From positions 1 to 20,373 of IMG/VR virus record IMGVR_UViG_3300024503_000094: a stretch of DNA of 20,373 nucleotides, one strand, 5' to 3'. The number at the start of each line of letters is the position of its first letter. Positions within the stretch are counted from its first letter, which is position 1. The stretch is from a virus. Made by a program: the position numbers and the translations under genes. Shown here one piece after another: positions 14,273 to 19,910 of this stretch. The notes under the pieces were generated by a model that was given only the letters and a program-made list of their open reading frames with translations, was not told the origin of the DNA and did no database searches.

Positions 14273-14668
14273 TTATGGAACTATCTCTATGAAGGTATTG
14301 AAGTTGTCTCCTTTAACAAGGAAACAGGCAGGATCTAGATCTGCGTCATCATCGAGTAGAGTAACTATTGGCACTGCATGTAGGTCGTCAACTAATAGCC
14401 CTACAGGATCATCGTCTTTAAGAAACTCATCTACACGTTCTGTATCAAACTCCCAAGTCCAATGATTGGCCTTACCTTTGAATGGACGGGGTAGACTTCC
14501 TGTACGCATCTTTGGATCACTGGCCCAACTTACGTTAGCTCTTAGACCAATAGCCTGTATGAGACTGTTAAAGTTGGCTTGTTGTCCAATCTTCTTTTTA
14601 TCAGTTTCTGAACGTGTGACCTGTGTACGAGTAATGTCCACAAGAGTAATGATTTTATATCGTGCCAT
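14273..14668 (-). CDS. Hypothetical protein, 131 aa
   Basis: It begins MARYKIITLVDITRTQVTRS and has an acidic C-terminal half (VTLLDDDADLDPACFLVK). It probably has an alpha/beta fold, with no motif recognised. I remember similar N-termini in marine T4-like phages. No clear Shine-Dalgarno precedes ATG 14668. It lies just after the terminator of the 126-aa gene, so it needs its own promoter; AGTAAATA at 14679-14686 would leave a leader of only about five bases. Confidence 0.68.
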   Translation of the reverse strand: MARYKIITLVDITRTQVTRSETDKKKIGQQANFNSLIQAIGLRANVSWASDPKMRTGSLPRPFKGKANHWTWEFDTERVDEFLKDDDPVGLLVDDLHAVPIVTLLDDDADLDPACFLVKGDNFNTFIEIVP

Positions 14669-14706
14669 AATGTGCTATTATTTACTCTACAGAAAAAGAA
14701 GTCAAC

Positions 14707-14729
14707 AAAAAAGGACCTTTCGGTCCTTT
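14707..14729 (-). terminator. Rho-independent terminator with GAAA tetraloop
   Basis: The minus strand reads AAAGGACC-GAAA-GGTCCTTTTTT. It is an 8-bp stem closed by a GNRA tetraloop and followed by a U-tract, 32 bases after the stop of the 126-aa gene. It isolates that gene as a single transcription unit. Confidence 0.85.
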
Positions 14730-14760
14730 AATGCTTCCCATCCCTGAGAATATCTTAAGA

Positions 14761-15141
14761 TTAAGATGTTTGGAAAACTGCTGTAGTTACAGTAGCACCG
14801 TTACCTGTTACAGCTTCGATAGCTGCTTCTAGGTCAGCCACTGCGTTTGCGTTTGTTAGTGCGTCATCAGTTGTCTTAGTTTCTTCTGTTCCCTTGCTGA
14901 TAGCAACAACCATGAAGTTTGCTGCGGTTGTTTGAGAATAGTGTACTTCTGCAACGCTTTGGATACCACGTAGTACTTGTGCGTATACGCTGTTAGCATT
15001 GCCTGGGTTAGTACCAACGCCTGTGAACTGAACTTTGTACCACTGTAGTTCACGAATACCATATGCAAATGGTGTAACTGCTTTCTGATAGTTAGCGCCA
15101 ACGGTTGTTGAGCCAACTGCTAATGAGGTAATATCTGCCAT
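14761..15141 (-). CDS. Probable abundant late structural protein, 126 aa
   Basis: The product is Ala/Thr/Val-rich with few charges (starts MADITSLAVGSTTVGANYQK). It is beta-rich, with a C-terminal helix-strand stretch, typical of small head-decoration or tail proteins, but no family is recognised. Its expression signals are the strongest in the window: exact TATAAATA at 15186-15193, a 5'-terminal hairpin at 15163-15177, AAGGAGA before ATG 15141, and a terminator just downstream. High late expression as a single-gene unit is inferred, hence the structural guess. Confidence 0.75.
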   Translation of the reverse strand: MADITSLAVGSTTVGANYQKAVTPFAYGIRELQWYKVQFTGVGTNPGNANSVYAQVLRGIQSVAEVHYSQTTAANFMVVAISKGTEETKTTDDALTNANAVADLEAAIEAVTGNGATVTTAVFQTS

Positions 15142-15162
15142 TTTAGTTTCTCCTTAAATATA

Positions 15163-15177
15163 GTCCCGCTCCGGGAC
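15163..15177 (-). promoter_or_regulatory. 5'-terminal mRNA hairpin in late leader
   Basis: The minus strand reads GTCCCG-GAG-CGGGAC, a GC-rich 6-bp stem with a 3-base loop. It lies between the late promoter and the ribosome site of the 126-aa gene. It starts about nine bases after TATAAATA, so within a few bases of the expected mRNA 5' end. It is a likely RNA-stabilising element by analogy with 916-930. Confidence 0.55.
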
Positions 15178-15185
15178 CGGCATAG

Positions 15186-15193
15186 TATTTATA
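15186..15193 (-). promoter_or_regulatory. T4-type late promoter TATAAATA
   Basis: Exact consensus on the minus strand (AAAATATAAATACTATG context), 45 bases before ATG 15141. Confidence 0.8.
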
Positions 15194-15223
15194 TTTTGGA
15201 GGAAAAATCAGGCGATTAGAGCC

Positions 15224-16342
15224 TTAATCTGCTCGGAATGGAGTCCAGCGATCTCGTGGAACTAGCTTGACGCTTTCAGGTCCGTGTACATAACCCTCGC
15301 CGCCGGGCTTACCTCCGGTGTGAGCAGCTATATCACCGCCAGCTTGATCTAGCTCTGCGATAACTTCATTCTTGGCTTTCATCAACTCACGCACTAGGAC
15401 AAACATATTATCCATGACTCCCTGATGCTGTTGATTTAGTGATGCTATCTTAGCCTGCTTAGGTGCGCTGACTTTGCTGCCCTTGATCCATTCAAAGAAG
15501 TCCTTGCTGCTTAGACTATCTAATGCCTTGTCTCTACTGCGTTGATTAACATAGGTATAGATTATATTCTGTAGATCACTGAGTCCTTGTGTAGGAGTTA
15601 GCAGTTGATCTATCTTCTGTGCATAGCTGTTAGCTAGCTTTTCTATAGTACCTATGTTGTCTGCGTTGACAGCAGGTTGATGGCTAACATAGGTCTGACC
15701 AAACACTACTAGATCCGGGGATCCATTAAACTGTTTTACATCTGCTAGATCTTCTCCGCTCTTATCACCAAAGTAATCTAGATGTTTATGAGCAGCCACA
15801 GCTACCTTAGCCTTGCCTAATCTACGTCCTACTTCGCTAGCACCTTTAACTTCATAGGTAGTTTGGTTAGGAGTAAAGATTAGTTTACCATCACGACCTT
15901 CGTAGGGTTTGCCTGGATGGAATAAGATATCTCCGTAGATATAACCACGGAAGTCTTTAGGCGTAGCACGTTCGAATATAGGCCATAGGCTGGCCATATC
16001 ACCAGCAAACTTTTCACGCCAGTCCTCGCCTTTGCCGCGACTCATGATAAACTGTTTAAGTTCTTCTGGACTAGAACTGCGCCCTTCTTCACGACCCCAG
16101 TTGTTCTTGCCAACCATACGGAAGGTACCGTCTTCGTCTCTACCCCAATATACTGTAGGATTTCCATCCCACTTGATGCTGATGTTTTTGGCATCAGCTG
16201 AAATATTCTTTAATACGCTGACAGCACGTAAAGCACCACGAGGTTCTGTGAATACTAGATCTTCTAGATGGTTGAACTCTCGGCCGACTTTCTTAGGAGC
16301 AGAGGGAGCTAGATCTTCTGTTAAAAACTCAAAAGCTCTCAT
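15224..16342 (-). CDS. KxDG ligase-like nucleotidyltransferase with capsid-targeting-like N-terminus
   Basis: The product has 372 aa. It shows the ordered motifs of covalent nucleotidyltransferases (DNA/RNA ligases, capping enzymes): motif I K57-W-D-G60 (ISIKWDGNP), a motif III-like RGYIYGDILF (about 132-141), motif IV E349-G-Y-V352 and motif V V358-K-L-V. The EGYV block and following VKLV...RW resemble RNA ligases, although the gap between motifs IV and V is short. The first nine residues, MRAFEFLTE, resemble T4 capsid-targeting peptides and end in LTE, a T4 prohead-protease-type cleavage site. ATGA couples it to a pol-beta-type nucleotidyltransferase. Substrate is unknown. Catalytic competence is inferred from motifs only. 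Confidence 0.72.
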   Translation of the reverse strand: MRAFEFLTEDLAPSAPKKVGREFNHLEDLVFTEPRGALRAVSVLKNISADAKNISIKWDGNPTVYWGRDEDGTFRMVGKNNWGREEGRSSSPEELKQFIMSRGKGEDWREKFAGDMASLWPIFERATPKDFRGYIYGDILFHPGKPYEGRDGKLIFTPNQTTYEVKGASEVGRRLGKAKVAVAAHKHLDYFGDKSGEDLADVKQFNGSPDLVVFGQTYVSHQPAVNADNIGTIEKLANSYAQKIDQLLTPTQGLSDLQNIIYTYVNQRSRDKALDSLSSKDFFEWIKGSKVSAPKQAKIASLNQQHQGVMDNMFVLVRELMKAKNEVIAELDQAGGDIAAHTGGKPGGEGYVHGPESVKLVPRDRWTPFRAD

Positions 16343-17109
16343 TTAATAATCTCTATCATCCTACGGAACCATGCGCCAGTTCCTGGTACAAAACTTTCTA
16401 CCTTGCCTGCCTCTGGAAGTTTCAATCCTTCTCTTCCTAGTGTTTCTCTAGCATCTGCGACTAGCTCTTCGTAGTTAGGTAGCTTGATGATATAATCGAT
16501 TACAGCTTCTGGATCTTGTAGATTCTTAGGACTAGCTGTTTGTCCTAGCAGCTTCTTAGCTATTTCGTTTGGATCTTTGGTAATAAGTTCTTTGCCGTCG
16601 CCACTCATTAATCCATTGTTAGGACTCCACTTCATACCACGTGCTTTGGCTATGCTTGCTAACAATACGTGTCTATGGCTTCCTTTTAACTCGCTGCCTT
16701 CTTTGCCGCCTTGTAGGCTCCAGCGAAGCCACGATGGTTCACCAAACATAAAGTCTGCTTGTACGAATCCGTTATCTGGATTACCTTTGATAGGAGTTTT
16801 GAAGTGTACAGATATACCGCTTTTCTTAACCCATTCTTTTGGATTACCACCGTCCTTGGCAATGTAGTCCATAAGACGTTGTGCGAACTCATTTTTGTTT
16901 ACAGCATTAGCATCTACAGCTAGATCTAGATCTCCACTGGTTTCTTTTTTGCCAGTCGTTCCTAGCATGTTATCAGTAAGTTCAAGTCCTGTAACTTTTT
17001 CTAGCCACTGTACTGTGGGCAGAACGTCCGCTTTATTAATGCGTACTGTTAGAACTGTACCGGCATCATCTTTGAAGATATTGCCGCCTTCAAATAGTAA
17101 GTCACTCAT
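16339..17109 (-). CDS. Pol-beta superfamily nucleotidyltransferase
   Basis: The product has 256 aa. Residues 48-66 (MLGTTGKKETSGDLDLAVD) carry the hG[GST]...DxD signature of minimal nucleotidyltransferases with D60 and D62 as metal ligands, and D119 (FVQADFMFG) is a plausible third carboxylate. The central RHVLLASIAKARGMKW resembles the helical segment after the NT core. It would transfer a nucleotide to RNA, DNA, protein or a small molecule; the target is unknown. It overlaps the helical protein before it by eight bases and the ligase-like gene after it by ATGA. The N-terminus MSDLLFEGG contains LFE-G, compatible with a prohead protease site, but this may be chance. Confidence 0.75.
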   Translation of the reverse strand: MSDLLFEGGNIFKDDAGTVLTVRINKADVLPTVQWLEKVTGLELTDNMLGTTGKKETSGDLDLAVDANAVNKNEFAQRLMDYIAKDGGNPKEWVKKSGISVHFKTPIKGNPDNGFVQADFMFGEPSWLRWSLQGGKEGSELKGSHRHVLLASIAKARGMKWSPNNGLMSGDGKELITKDPNEIAKKLLGQTASPKNLQDPEAVIDYIIKLPNYEELVADARETLGREGLKLPEAGKVESFVPGTGAWFRRMIEIIK

Positions 17110-17386
17110 TGTTTGATTCTTCTAGTTTTCTTTTTGCTTTGCGAGATTCTGATATCTTGCGTATTCCGCGGGTGAACTTAGCAGGATCTGCACCTTTGAT
17201 AGCATTGATAAAGCGACGTTCTAGCTCATCTGCCATTTCTGGGTCGTAGGCCTTATGAATGCTTTCTAGCAGATTGATAGCAGAGTTGATGATATTGGTT
17301 GCTCTGCTTTCATACAGGGCATCCTTGTTTCGAACTTCTGCTAACTCATTAAGCTCTTGTAATATTGATCTAGTTTTTACTTTCAT
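17102..17386 (-). CDS. Helical basic protein, 94 aa, first gene of NTase operon
   Basis: It starts MKVKTRSILQELNELAEVRN and is predicted all-helical with a strongly charged, Lys/Arg-rich end (FTRGIRKISESRKAKRKLEE). The basic tail may bind nucleic acid (inference). Similar sequences are, from memory, conserved in T4-like cyanophages with no assigned function. CGGAAC precedes ATG 17386, and GTTAAATA at 17408-17415 may drive the operon. Confidence 0.72.
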   Translation of the reverse strand: MKVKTRSILQELNELAEVRNKDALYESRATNIINSAINLLESIHKAYDPEMADELERRFINAIKGADPAKFTRGIRKISESRKAKRKLEESNNE

Positions 17387-17407
17387 TGCTGTTCCGAGTC
17401 GTTATTG

Positions 17408-17415
17408 TATTTAAC
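17408..17415 (-). promoter_or_regulatory. Possible late-type promoter GTTAAATA for NTase operon
   Basis: The minus strand reads GTTAAATA, 22 bases before ATG 17386, in the divergent intergenic region. It differs from TATAAATA in two bases. Confidence 0.35.
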
Positions 17416-17450
17416 TCAAATACGTTTTAGTTTAAACAAAAGATTTGGCT

Positions 17451-17482
17451 GTGTCAACACTTGCTTTTTGTGCGGTTGCACA
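17451..17482. promoter_or_regulatory. Pair of inverted repeats, candidate operators
   Basis: Two small palindromes sit side by side in the divergent region: GTGT-CA-ACAC (17451-17460) and TGTGC-GGTT-GCACA (17469-17482). The second lies inside a candidate sigma70 promoter, between TTGCTT (17461-17466) and TACTAT (17484-17489). They share the half-site GTG..CAC and could bind a dimeric regulator. No regulator gene is in the window. Confidence 0.35.
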
Positions 17483-17498
17483 ATACTATGTATAAATA
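17461..17498 (+). promoter_or_regulatory. Overlapping sigma70-like and T4-type late promoters
   Basis: TTGCTT (17461-17466), a 17-base spacer and TACTAT (17484-17489) form a sigma70-like promoter. The exact late motif TATAAATA follows at 17491-17498. Both point to the 59-aa gene at 17548, so the plus cluster may be expressed early and late. Confidence 0.55.
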
Positions 17499-17547
17499 CA
17501 TTAGTAGAAACCATGAGTTACTACACACACATACGGAGATTCACATA

Positions 17548-17727
17548 ATGAATAAACTATCAGCAAAAATGCTATCGCTATTGGAGCGACTAGCAGAAAT
17601 GTTTCCTAAGCAACATTACCAAACTCGCTTAGAGCAGTATATCAACAGCAAACGTCCAACCAACGCTGCAGAAGTAGAATATTGGCAGCGTGAGTATGAT
17701 GCTCACCAATGGGGGCGCGGACTATGA
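17548..17727 (+). CDS. Hypothetical protein, 59 aa
   Basis: It starts MNKLSAKMLSLLERLAEMFP and has a helical N-terminus, then YQTRLEQYINSKRPTNAAEVEYWQREYD. The layout vaguely resembles DUF3563-type small proteins; this is not a firm assignment. The frame extends upstream to 17461, but that extension would begin upstream of both promoters, whereas ATG 17548 has CGGAGA about nine bases before it. The stop overlaps the next gene's start as ATGA. It is the first gene of the plus-strand cluster. Confidence 0.75.
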   Translation: MNKLSAKMLSLLERLAEMFPKQHYQTRLEQYINSKRPTNAAEVEYWQREYDAHQWGRGL

Positions 17728-17828
17728 TTAAAGTTTTTAAAAGCATCTATGAGTTTTTAATCGCTTGTTCGGAGTCGCTTTATGAATACAAAAAATCACA
17801 GTACAGCAAACGATACGGCGGATACTGA
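17724..17828 (+). CDS. Hypothetical 34-aa peptide
   Basis: ATG 17724 overlaps the previous stop (ATGA). The peptide MIKVFKSIYEFLIACSESLY continues with a basic, Tyr-rich tail (KKSQYSKRYGGY). It has an amphipathic helix and a tyrosine/lysine end, a composition that I remember from small peptides in marine phages. It is too short for family assignment. The coupling and clean stop directly before the next ribosome-site region support it as real. Confidence 0.55.
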   Translation: MIKVFKSIYEFLIACSESLYEYKKSQYSKRYGGY

Positions 17829-17907
17829 GGAGGCTTGGCCCATGCATGAGAAGATCTGCTTATGGGCCATCCTAGGTATGATTTGTTATCTGGTTATCGC
17901 AGGTTAA
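17782..17907 (+). CDS. Hypothetical 41-aa single-span membrane peptide
   Basis: ATG 17782 has a good site (CGGAGTCGCTTT before ATG) and lies in another frame within the 34-aa gene. The first 24 residues are polar and acidic (NTKNHSTANDTADTEEAW). The rest is one hydrophobic span ending at the C-terminus (ICLWAILGMICYLVIAG), so it looks tail-anchored. An in-frame ATG at 17842 with GAGGAGG before it could give a shorter 21-aa form, so dual starts are possible, as in some holins. Function is unknown. Confidence 0.5.
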   Translation: MNTKNHSTANDTADTEEAWPMHEKICLWAILGMICYLVIAG

Positions 17908-17934
17908 CAAATCTTGCCATTGTATCTGTTTTTA

Positions 17935-17964
17935 GTTGTTTTTTTGCGATAAGAGATATATAAT
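17935..17964 (+). promoter_or_regulatory. Strong sigma70-like promoter
   Basis: TTGTTT (17935-17940), an 18-base spacer and a perfect TATAAT (17959-17964) lie upstream of the gene at 18024. A 6-bp inverted repeat ATCAAC...GTTGAT (17970-17993) begins at about the expected transcript start. Early expression by host polymerase is inferred. Confidence 0.65.
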
Positions 17965-17996
17965 AACACATCAACGAAAAAGAAGTAGTTGATAGT

Positions 17997-18018
17997 GAAC
18001 AGACAAACACACAGGAGA
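17997..18018 (+). repeat. Leader repeat copy 1 (GAACAGACA...GGAGA)
   Basis: GAACAGACAAACACACA followed by GGAGA lies directly before ATG 18024. Copy 2 is at 18250-18273. The shared unit contains the ribosome site and a CA-rich unstructured stretch. Confidence 0.7.
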
Positions 18019-18023
18019 AAAAT

Positions 18024-18245
18024 ATGTTTACACCAGATTTTTACATCGAATCAATCCAGAATGCCAAGAAGGCCGTAGCCAATGCTGTTATCGCTGATAA
18101 AGCATTGAACAAAGCAGCTCATTCTTATATCGACGCTCAGACAGCGTTCGCAAAAGTTCTAGTAAGTAACACTATCGAAGTCACTCGCTTTGCGGTTGAA
18201 AAAGCTTCAACAGTGTTGTTTTCAAGAAAGGACGCAACCGCCTAA
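18024..18245 (+). CDS. Small helical protein with weak phasin-like pattern, 73 aa
   Basis: The protein is almost entirely helical and Ala-rich (SIQNAKKAVANAVIADKALN, then YIDAQTAFAKVLVSNTIEVT), with a Lys/Asp tail. The heptad-like pattern and the DAQTAFAK block weakly recall phasins, which coat polyhydroxyalkanoate granules, but the protein is shorter than typical phasins and the match is by eye only. It has a strong sigma70-like promoter and an AGGAG site, so it should be well expressed early. The next gene shares its leader sequence. Confidence 0.7.
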   Translation: MFTPDFYIESIQNAKKAVANAVIADKALNKAAHSYIDAQTAFAKVLVSNTIEVTRFAVEKASTVLFSRKDATA

Positions 18246-18249
18246 GGTT

Positions 18250-18273
18250 GAACAGACATACACACAAAGGAGA
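18250..18273 (+). repeat. Leader repeat copy 2 (GAACAGACA...GGAGA)
   Basis: GAACAGACATACACACA followed by AAGGAGA lies directly before ATG 18279. It differs from copy 1 by one base and a two-base insertion. A weaker relative (ACACACACATACGGAGA) precedes the gene at 17548. Confidence 0.7.
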
Positions 18274-18278
18274 TTATT

Positions 18279-18551
18279 ATGTCAAATAACGGTTTAGAAA
18301 TGAAACTACCAGAAGTAAAGTTTAATAAGAACGGATATGAAATCCGCACAGATATTCTAGCAATGGCCAAAGACTTGGTCCAGAGCGAATATCATGTTAA
18401 GTTCCAGGGTTGGGAAATGTCAACTAAGCGAGACGAGAAGACAGGTCAGATCGTATCTAAGGTTGATATGCCTGAGTTTCCAGGACTAGATAAGGTGTTA
18501 GAAACCGCAGAAAAAATGTACGCCTTCGTTAACAGTGGCGTGAAGAAATAA
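18279..18551 (+). CDS. Conserved phage hypothetical protein, 90 aa
   Basis: It starts MSNNGLEMKLPEVKFNKNGY, then has EIRTDILAMAKDLVQSEYHV and MPEFPGLDKVLETAEKMYAF. The NGYEIRTDILAMAKDLV block is one I remember from many T4-like marine phages, without known function. Strong AAGGAGA site. The gene is last in the plus-strand cluster and is followed 38 bases later by a bidirectional terminator. Confidence 0.78.
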   Translation: MSNNGLEMKLPEVKFNKNGYEIRTDILAMAKDLVQSEYHVKFQGWEMSTKRDEKTGQIVSKVDMPEFPGLDKVLETAEKMYAFVNSGVKK

Positions 18552-18588
18552 TATTACCCGCATAGCGGCATATTATATTGGTAGAAAG

Positions 18589-18617
18589 AAAAAGGACATC
18601 TCCGGATGTCCTTTTTT
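18589..18617. terminator. Bidirectional rho-independent terminator
   Basis: GGACATC (18594-18600), loop TCCG, GATGTCC (18605-18611), flanked by an A-run on the left and six T on the right, gives a functional hairpin with a U-tract in both directions. It ends the plus-strand cluster and the minus-strand desaturase operon (stop at 18619), which converge here. It shares the AAAGGAC foot with the other two terminators. Confidence 0.88.
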
Positions 18618-18618
18618 A

Positions 18619-19329
18619 TTATGTGGTAGTTCTTAATCTTGCTAGTCCTACTGACTCTAATATCTTTATATAGAGCCAACCTATATCAAACTCCCACCAC
18701 TTCTGAGAGAGGCGGGCACTCGCTGGTTCCAAGTGGTGGTTGTTGTGCAACTCTTCTCCACCAATAACAATGCCCCAAGGCACAATATTACGACTATAAT
18801 CACGTGTCGTTCCATTTCTATACCCCCACCAATGTGCTAGGCCGTTTATTACTCCTGCGGCCCAAAATGGAATCCATATCATTTGTATACCCCATACCAA
18901 CAATCCCCACCATCCAAAGATCAAGGTGTTGAGCACAAGGAGAATGCCAATGCCAAGTCTACTGTGAGGCTGGTATAAGTGAAGCTCCAACCAATCAGCA
19001 GGAGTACCAACACCGTATGTATCGACCATATCTTTATCTTTCGATGCTTCATGATACAATAATGCTCCTTGACTAAACACACGCCATATTCCATATACGT
19101 GGGGGCTGTGTGGATCACCATCTTCATCGCTGAATCTGTGATGCTTACGATGTATAGCTACCCATTGTTTTGTTACCATACCGGTTGTTAGCCATAACCA
19201 GAATCGCATAAAATGCTCAACGGCTGGATGAAAAGTTACTGCTCTATGTGCTTGTGCTCTGTGCAAAAACAAAGTAACACACATAATGGTTATGTGTGTC
19301 ATTATTAAAGTGTATATCAATTCTATCAT
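18619..19329 (-). CDS. Acyl-lipid / acyl-CoA delta-9-type fatty-acid desaturase
   Basis: The product has 236 aa. It has three histidine boxes of membrane diiron desaturases in order: H23-RAQA-H28 (HRAQAHR), H60-RKHH (HRKHHRFSDED) and H195-NNHH (HNNHHLEP), plus the N162-xxx-H166 motif (NGLAHWW) of the stearoyl-CoA desaturase group. Hydrophobic spans flank them (about 1-20, 40-55, 127-160). It introduces a double bond into fatty-acyl chains at the membrane and needs O2 and an electron donor, which is not encoded here. It is shorter than many bacterial homologues but has all boxes. The start overlaps the hydrolase by ATGA. Regiospecificity is inferred. Confidence 0.92.
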   Translation of the reverse strand: MIELIYTLIMTHITIMCVTLFLHRAQAHRAVTFHPAVEHFMRFWLWLTTGMVTKQWVAIHRKHHRFSDEDGDPHSPHVYGIWRVFSQGALLYHEASKDKDMVDTYGVGTPADWLELHLYQPHSRLGIGILLVLNTLIFGWWGLLVWGIQMIWIPFWAAGVINGLAHWWGYRNGTTRDYSRNIVPWGIVIGGEELHNNHHLEPASARLSQKWWEFDIGWLYIKILESVGLARLRTTT

Positions 19330-19910
19330 AGTGATCGTTTTATCCTGTTTATAATCAAATCAACTACTCTGTCACTGATAACCACTTCGTAATGATTTAA
19401 CTCCATCTCGACTATTTCAAAGTCTTTGCGTGATCGCATACTATTTAACGTGACCACTCCGTCGTTGGGTTCACTTATCCACGGGCTCTGTCCAGCAGTT
19501 GTTACTACCTGTGTCCAGTTAGGAGGCGCAGGCAAATGACGAGCTTCCATCATCGGTTCGCTCATAGTACCAACATCCTTCATCAACCTGTTAAATGGTA
19601 AGAAGTATTTGGCAAAATCTGCTTGTTCGCTGCCAGCATAAGGAGTGCTTAAACTGACACCTCCTTTGGTAGTTTCTTTATAATGATGGGCCAAATATAA
19701 ACTATAGATACCGCCTAGACTATGACTGATAAAGAACAGTCTGTCGGCATCATCAAGCTGGCCTTTCATCTTTTCGAGATTGTTGAAGAACCCATCATGG
19801 CTCTTATACTCGAGCATTATGTCGGGTTCTTCAAATGTATCTCTAACATACTGCCTAATGTGCGTAAAGCTCTCAGCTGTCGCACTCGCTCCGTGGATAT
19901 AAACTATCAT
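19326..19910 (-). CDS. Alpha/beta hydrolase, lipase/esterase-like
   Basis: The product has 194 aa. The N-terminal strand and oxyanion motif ([10 protein letters not shown]) is followed by the nucleophile elbow H-S64-L-G-G (ISHSLGGIYSLYLA). Candidate acid D150 (EPNDGVVTL) and base H173 (ELNHYEV) complete the triad. The DGVV...H arrangement recalls lipase and PGAP1-like enzymes. It lacks a signal peptide, so it is probably cytoplasmic. It could release fatty acids from lipids or thioesters, or act on a storage polyester; the substrate is not shown by sequence. It is coupled as TAATG to isocitrate lyase before it and ATGA to the desaturase after it. Confidence 0.85.
   Translation of the reverse strand: MIVYIHGASATAESFTHIRQYVRDTFEEPDIMLEYKSHDGFFNNLEKMKGQLDDADRLFFISHSLGGIYSLYLAHHYKETTKGGVSLSTPYAGSEQADFAKYFLPFNRLMKDVGTMSEPMMEARHLPAPPNWTQVVTTAGQSPWISEPNDGVVTLNSMRSRKDFEIVEMELNHYEVVISDRVVDLIINRIKRSL

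Noticed and set aside
14679-14686. AGTAAATA as late promoter for the 131-aa gene
   Set aside because: It would leave a leader of about five bases and no ribosome site, and it has two mismatches; kept only as a remark in the gene entry.
17461-17547. N-terminal extension of the 59-aa protein
   Set aside because: The extension would start upstream of the sigma70-like and late promoter elements; ATG 17548 has the ribosome site.
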